The translations under genes were made by a program, and so were the position numbers. Below the pieces are notes generated by a model that searched no databases, had not been told where the DNA came from, and worked only from the letters and a program-made list of their open reading frames with translations. From assembly GCA_036676475.1 (NCBI GenBank), contig JAKFCU010000059.1, positions 1-8,400 on the forward strand: a DNA stretch of 8,400 nt, written 5' to 3'. Shown in pieces: positions 5,584 through 8,400 of this stretch. The stretch comes from LC029 sp036676475 (lineage in GTDB: Bacteria > Bacillota > Bacilli > Aneurinibacillales > RAOX-1). Numbering within the stretch: position 1 is the stretch's first letter; every line of letters begins with the position of its first letter.

Positions 5584-5592
5584 AGATATAAT
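5564..5592 (+). promoter_or_regulatory. promoter of the chromate-transporter operon
   Basis: A perfect TATAAT at 5587-5592 has a poor -35 match (GTAGTT or TGTAGT at 17-18 bases). The predicted start is near 5599, about 65 bases before the relic ORF. The downstream AT-rich leader includes the palindrome TTAATATTAA at 5616-5625. Confidence 0.45.
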
Positions 5593-5665
5593 ATCGAAAA
5601 TTTGATCCGGTTAGATTAATATTAACTACAATGGACTTAATTAATGGTAAAGGGAGGAACTGAAC

Positions 5666-5752
5666 TTGAATTTTGATGCTTTGCACTATCCATATACAAA
5701 TGGGATGGTCGCCACGTCAGTTGCTTTCATAGGCGGGGTGAACCCATGCTAA
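5666..5752 (+). pseudogene. 28-codon relic of a YwrD-type gamma-glutamyltransferase N-terminus
   Basis: A TTG-initiated mini-ORF with GGGAGG eight bases upstream. It encodes MNFDALHYPY, then GMVATS, then an unrelated tail of about ten residues. LHYPY near the start, followed shortly by GMVATS, is how YwrD-type gamma-glutamyltransferases begin; normally about a dozen more residues separate the two motifs and about 500 follow. Here the spacer is lost and nearly the whole enzyme is gone, so it cannot be active. The stop codon overlaps the chromate-transporter start by seven bases, so the relic now acts as a translated leader that may couple translation. In B. subtilis ywrD lies next to the ywrB-ywrA transporter genes, which supports the reading. 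Chance similarity over so few residues is the alternative. Confidence 0.55.
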
Positions 5753-6339
5753 AAAAGAATATGGAGTTATTTATCGGTTTCTTTCGTTCAGGGATGCTAG
5801 GTTATGGAGGTGGTCCGTCAACGATTCCTCTTGTTCATAAGGAAGCAGTGGAGCGTTTCCGTTGGTTAAGTGATGAAGAATTTAGTGATATTCTAGCGAT
5901 TGCCAATACGCTGCCTGGACCCATAGCTACAAAAATGGCTGGCTATATCGGCCATCGGGTGGCGGGAATGATGGGGATGCTAGTGGCTACCATCGCCACC
6001 GTAGTTCCTACGGTTCTCATCATGGTTCTAATGTTAGGGTATTTATATCAGATTAAGAATGCCGCTTGGGTCGGAGGAATGACGACAGCTATTCAGCCCG
6101 TGATTGCCGTGATGCTGTTTGTTTTGACCTATGATTATTTGAAAAAATCGTGGAAGGACCAAGGAAAGAGCTTTACGATCGTACTAGGAATAGGGAGTGT
6201 GATTTTTCTTCAATTTTTGGGTGTCCATCCCGCTTTGTTGATTGGTGCATTACTAGTATACGCTTTTGTGACCGGTAAAAAGAACAAGGGGGGAACGAAC
6301 TCAACTGTGGTGAAGAAGGAGGAGGTTGTATCCAAATGA
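5746..6339 (+). CDS. short-chain CHR-family chromate transporter, first subunit (YwrB-like)
   Basis: Membrane protein of 197 residues with a single CHR domain. The N-terminal signature GYGGGPSTIPLV (19-30) precedes the acidic/aromatic stretch EAVERFRWLSDEEF and the invariant-type PGP (57-59), followed by about five hydrophobic segments. CHR proteins export chromate, and possibly related oxyanions, across the cytoplasmic membrane. Short, single-domain members work as heteromeric pairs, which suits the second CHR gene overlapping this one. The C-terminal tail is Lys-rich and cytosolic-looking. The start ATG has GGGGTG five bases upstream inside the upstream relic ORF, so translation is probably coupled. 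Family is certain; the actual ion is inferred. Confidence 0.92.
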   Translation: MLKKNMELFIGFFRSGMLGYGGGPSTIPLVHKEAVERFRWLSDEEFSDILAIANTLPGPIATKMAGYIGHRVAGMMGMLVATIATVVPTVLIMVLMLGYLYQIKNAAWVGGMTTAIQPVIAVMLFVLTYDYLKKSWKDQGKSFTIVLGIGSVIFLQFLGVHPALLIGALLVYAFVTGKKNKGGTNSTVVKKEEVVSK

Positions 6340-6866
6340 TCTACTGGGATTTGTTTTTAGCCTTTTTTCTTCCAGGCATTGTTGGTTATGGAGGAGGACC
6401 TTCATCTATTCCTCTCGTTCAACATGAAGTGGTAACCCGCTATGGATGGCTAACTATGGAACAATTTGGGAATATCCTTGCCTTGGCAAATGCTCTCCCT
6501 GGACCGATCGCTACGAAGATGGCAGGCTATATCGGGTACGAGATCGGGGGAGTGCTTGGTTCCATTGTAGCTTTATTGGCTATTTTTGCTCCCTCTCTTA
6601 TGATCATGATTCTATTAATGGGGATGTTGCATAAGCATAAGGATTCGCCAAGGGTGAAGAGAATGACGGCTTTTATCCGGCCGACGATTGCTATCATGCT
6701 AGGACTAATTGGATATGAATTTGTGGAGAATGCTTGGAGCATTGCCGGGACTTGGCAAACTTTGTTCCTTATTGTGGCGAGTTATCTCTTGATGGAAAAG
6801 TGGAAGGTGCATCCGGTGATGGTGATTGCAGGGACCCTGCTATATGGTGCGTTTATATTAGTATAA
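6336..6866 (+). CDS. short-chain CHR-family chromate transporter, second subunit (YwrA-like)
   Basis: Single CHR-domain membrane protein of 176 residues, clearly paralogous to its neighbour. It has GYGGGPSSIPLV (17-28), then VVTRYGWLTMEQF and PGP (55-57), followed by IATKMAGYIGYEIGG, and about five to six hydrophobic segments. Its ATG overlaps the preceding stop in an ATGA junction, with AAGGAGGAGG ten bases upstream, so the two subunits are translationally coupled and likely assemble together. In two-gene CHR systems both proteins are needed for chromate resistance. No terminator is evident immediately downstream, so some read-through into the sulfurtransferase is possible. Confidence 0.92.
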   Translation: MIYWDLFLAFFLPGIVGYGGGPSSIPLVQHEVVTRYGWLTMEQFGNILALANALPGPIATKMAGYIGYEIGGVLGSIVALLAIFAPSLMIMILLMGMLHKHKDSPRVKRMTAFIRPTIAIMLGLIGYEFVENAWSIAGTWQTLFLIVASYLLMEKWKVHPVMVIAGTLLYGAFILV

Positions 6867-6974
6867 ATGAGAAAATAGTAGGGTTTGGAAAGCTGAAAAA
6901 ATTCGATATATATAGACAATGCAGACGTAAGGCGTGCTAAAAGCTATCAATTATATTACAATATAGGAAAATCC

Positions 6975-7835
6975 TTGAATAGGGTGTGGTTAAATTTGGA
7001 TACCAATCTTGTTTCATTAAAATGGTTGCTGGAGCATTTGGAGGATGAGCAAGTTAAAATAGTAGATTGCAGGTTTTTGTTAGGCACCCCTCATGCAGGA
7101 GGGGAGGCTTATCAGCAGGGGCATTTACCCGGTGCGGTCTACTTTGACTTGGAAAAGGATATGTCTGGAACCAAGCAAGCTCACGGGGGAAGACATCCGA
7201 TGCCAGATTGGGATGTCTTTGTTGACAAGCTAGGGAAAGCAGGAATTTCTGAGAAAATGAAGGTTGTAGCCTATGATGATCAAGGTGGGGCCATGGCCTC
7301 TCGCTTTTGGTGGCTTCTTCAGTTTTTAGGTCATGAACAAGCGTACGTATTGGACGGTGGATACTCGCATTGGATTAGTAATGGGTATCCGACTACGATG
7401 GAAGTTCCTGATCCTGCTGCTGCTGTGTTTCACCCGAATTATCAGCACGAAATGCTAATAGGGATTGAGGAAGTCAAGGAAAGGAAGGAACAGGAAGGAG
7501 TTATCCTCATGGATTCCCGCGAAGAAAAACGGTATCGTGGACTAGAGGAGCACATTGATCCGGTTGCTGGCCATATTCCTGGTGCCGTGAATTACTTTTG
7601 GAAGGATGTCTTAAAAGAAGATGGAACCTGGAAAAAGGCGGAACAACTGAAAGACTGGTTCACTGGGGTGGATCCTGCCAAAGAAGTCATTGTGTACTGT
7701 GGATCGGGCGTCACGGCATGTCCCAACATATTGGCTCTTAGGGAAGCGGGCTATGACAATGTCAAGCTTTATGTAGGCAGTTGGAGTGATTGGTGCTCGT
7801 ATCAGGAGAATCCCGTGGCGGTGGAAAAGGAATAG
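6975..7835 (+). CDS. sulfurtransferase, two rhodanese domains (3-mercaptopyruvate type)
   Basis: Cytosolic tandem rhodanese protein. The N-terminal, catalytically inactive domain shows VDCRF, GAVYFDLE, HGGRHPMP and, in place of the active-site loop, YDDQGGAMASRFWW. The C-terminal domain shows GHIPGAVN and the active loop CGSGVTA with the catalytic cysteine at residue 242. CGSGVTA is the form found in 3-mercaptopyruvate sulfurtransferases such as SseA; thiosulfate rhodaneses usually have CRKGVTA. It would transfer sulfur from mercaptopyruvate to thiols or cyanide. The start is uncertain: TTG 6975 has AGGA six bases upstream, whereas TTG 6996 has AGGGTG nine bases upstream and gives an N-terminus (MDTNLVSLKWLL) nearer the usual family start. 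It is not tightly linked to the chr operon (108-base gap). Confidence 0.93.
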   Translation: MNRVWLNLDTNLVSLKWLLEHLEDEQVKIVDCRFLLGTPHAGGEAYQQGHLPGAVYFDLEKDMSGTKQAHGGRHPMPDWDVFVDKLGKAGISEKMKVVAYDDQGGAMASRFWWLLQFLGHEQAYVLDGGYSHWISNGYPTTMEVPDPAAAVFHPNYQHEMLIGIEEVKERKEQEGVILMDSREEKRYRGLEEHIDPVAGHIPGAVNYFWKDVLKEDGTWKKAEQLKDWFTGVDPAKEVIVYCGSGVTACPNILALREAGYDNVKLYVGSWSDWCSYQENPVAVEKE

Positions 7836-7844
7836 TAGTTTTTG

Positions 7845-7873
7845 CGTGGATACTATATTGGATTCACGTTTTT
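7845..7873 (+). terminator. weak Rho-independent terminator after the sulfurtransferase
   Basis: CGTGGAT at 7845-7851 pairs with ATTCACG at 7862-7868 (seven pairs, one G-T), with a ten-base loop and TTTTT after it. It lies ten bases past the stop codon. It ends ten bases before the Shine-Dalgarno sequence of the next gene, so it may attenuate rather than separate the two genes. Confidence 0.5.
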
Positions 7874-7896
7874 ATGGGAAAAAAGGAGTCAACCAG

Positions 7897-8250
7897 ATGA
7901 ATGAACCGTTAAAAGTCATCATAGTCGAGGGCAAAACCGATCGGGAAAAGCTCCTCCAAATCTTAAACGAAGTAGTAGAAATCATTTGTACCTATGGAAC
8001 ATTAAGTGATGAGAAGTTGGAAGAATTTATTTTGCCTTTGCAGGATGAAGAAGTCTACGTATTGGTGGATGCCGATGGAGCAGGCAATAAATTAAGGCAG
8101 CAATTGAAGCAAGAACTTCCTAATGCAAGGCATTTATATACCCGAAAAATGTATCGGGAAGTCGCCACGACTCCAATGGATCATTTAGCTAGAATTTTGG
8201 CAGACGCCCATTTTGAGATTCATGAAGAGTATTTAGCAGAACCAGAATAA
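7897..8250 (+). CDS. small Toprim-domain protein (YusF-like)
   Basis: Stand-alone Toprim protein of 117 residues. The motif glutamate is E11 in VIIVEGKTD and the DxD pair is D58/D60 in VLVDADGAG, the metal-binding residues shared by topoisomerases, primases and OLD-type nucleases. Small single-domain Toprim proteins of this type (B. subtilis YusF, RNase M5-like relatives) are thought to be nucleases or RNA-processing factors, but their role is not established. The start is ATG 7897, with AAAGGAG eight bases upstream; the frame extends back to 7786 inside the sulfurtransferase, but that part has no ribosome site and does not resemble the family. It probably shares transcripts with the sulfurtransferase by read-through. 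Confidence 0.88.
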   Translation: MNEPLKVIIVEGKTDREKLLQILNEVVEIICTYGTLSDEKLEEFILPLQDEEVYVLVDADGAGNKLRQQLKQELPNARHLYTRKMYREVATTPMDHLARILADAHFEIHEEYLAEPE

Positions 8251-8362
8251 GAGAGCCGCATCTGATGCAACATTTAAAATGAAGTAAGACACAGATTTTG
8301 AGTCAGCAATAGTCTATATTTTCGAGTAGGTCTAATATAAAAATGGATAATATCAGCAACTA

Positions 8363-8389
8363 AGCCCGTTTCATAAATTGAAACGGGCT
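8363..8389. repeat. perfect 10-bp inverted repeat near the window end
   Basis: AGCCCGTTTC at 8363-8372 pairs perfectly with GAAACGGGCT at 8380-8389 around a seven-base loop. No T-run follows on either strand, so it is at best a weak terminator for the Toprim gene or for a gene beyond the window. The rest of 8251-8400 shows no gene. Confidence 0.5.
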
Positions 8390-8400
8390 AAACTAGTATA

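Noticed and set aside
6734..6940. 68-codon ORF overlapping the end of the second CHR gene
   Set aside because: It is out of frame with the conserved transporter, lacks a ribosome site, and its tail in the intergenic gap has no recognisable features.
7786..7896. Upstream extension of the Toprim gene overlapping the sulfurtransferase
   Set aside because: It is an open frame only. The ATG at 7897 has a well-placed AAAGGAG and the conserved domain starts a few residues after it.

Overview
The window reads as a Bacillales (low-to-mid GC Firmicute) chromosome. The genes use AGGAGG-type ribosome binding sites, several start with GTG or TTG, and transcription units are separated by strong Rho-independent terminators. 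The gene content matches Bacillus-type families: a LytTR response regulator, a YwcB/YwcA-like DUF485 plus symporter pair, YwrB/YwrA-like short chromate transporters, and a YusF-like Toprim protein. I cannot name the genus.

Layout. At 1-2900 lies a LytT-type response regulator, then a two-gene operon of a DUF485 membrane protein and an ActP-family sodium:monocarboxylate symporter. This operon has its own promoter, a good CcpA (cre) candidate site over its predicted transcription start, and a strong terminator. At 2901-3466 there is no ordinary gene. The stretch holds a short dispersed-type repeat, an extended -10 promoter, a densely and consistently folded structured RNA of about 300 nt, a tiny ORF relic behind a strong Shine-Dalgarno sequence, and an IS200/IS605-style terminal hairpin. 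I read it as a decayed IscB-type (ISC) insertion that keeps its HEARO/omega-RNA and has lost nearly all of iscB. At 3467-5002 is a second ActP-family symporter, a close paralogue of the first. Its reading frame is intact, but the element ends a few bases upstream of its start codon and leaves no Shine-Dalgarno sequence. At 5038-5421 are the second copy of the short repeat and a convergent [2Fe-2S] ferredoxin-like gene. At 5554-6866 is a promoter with a perfect inverted repeat, a 28-codon relic that looks like the start of a YwrD-type gamma-glutamyltransferase, and two overlapping short-chain CHR-family transporters. At 6975-8250 are a 3-mercaptopyruvate-type sulfurtransferase and a small Toprim protein.

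How it fits together. The left half looks like a carbon-source uptake locus. LytS/LytTR systems in other bacteria sense external pyruvate and switch on monocarboxylate transporters, and the cre candidate suggests shut-down when sugar is available. The structured element has probably cut the second symporter off from its native leader, either silencing it or placing it under element-derived transcription. The right half is a chromate or oxyanion export pair next to sulfur and iron-sulfur genes. It retains a fossil of the ywrD-ywrB-ywrA neighbourhood known from Bacillus subtilis.
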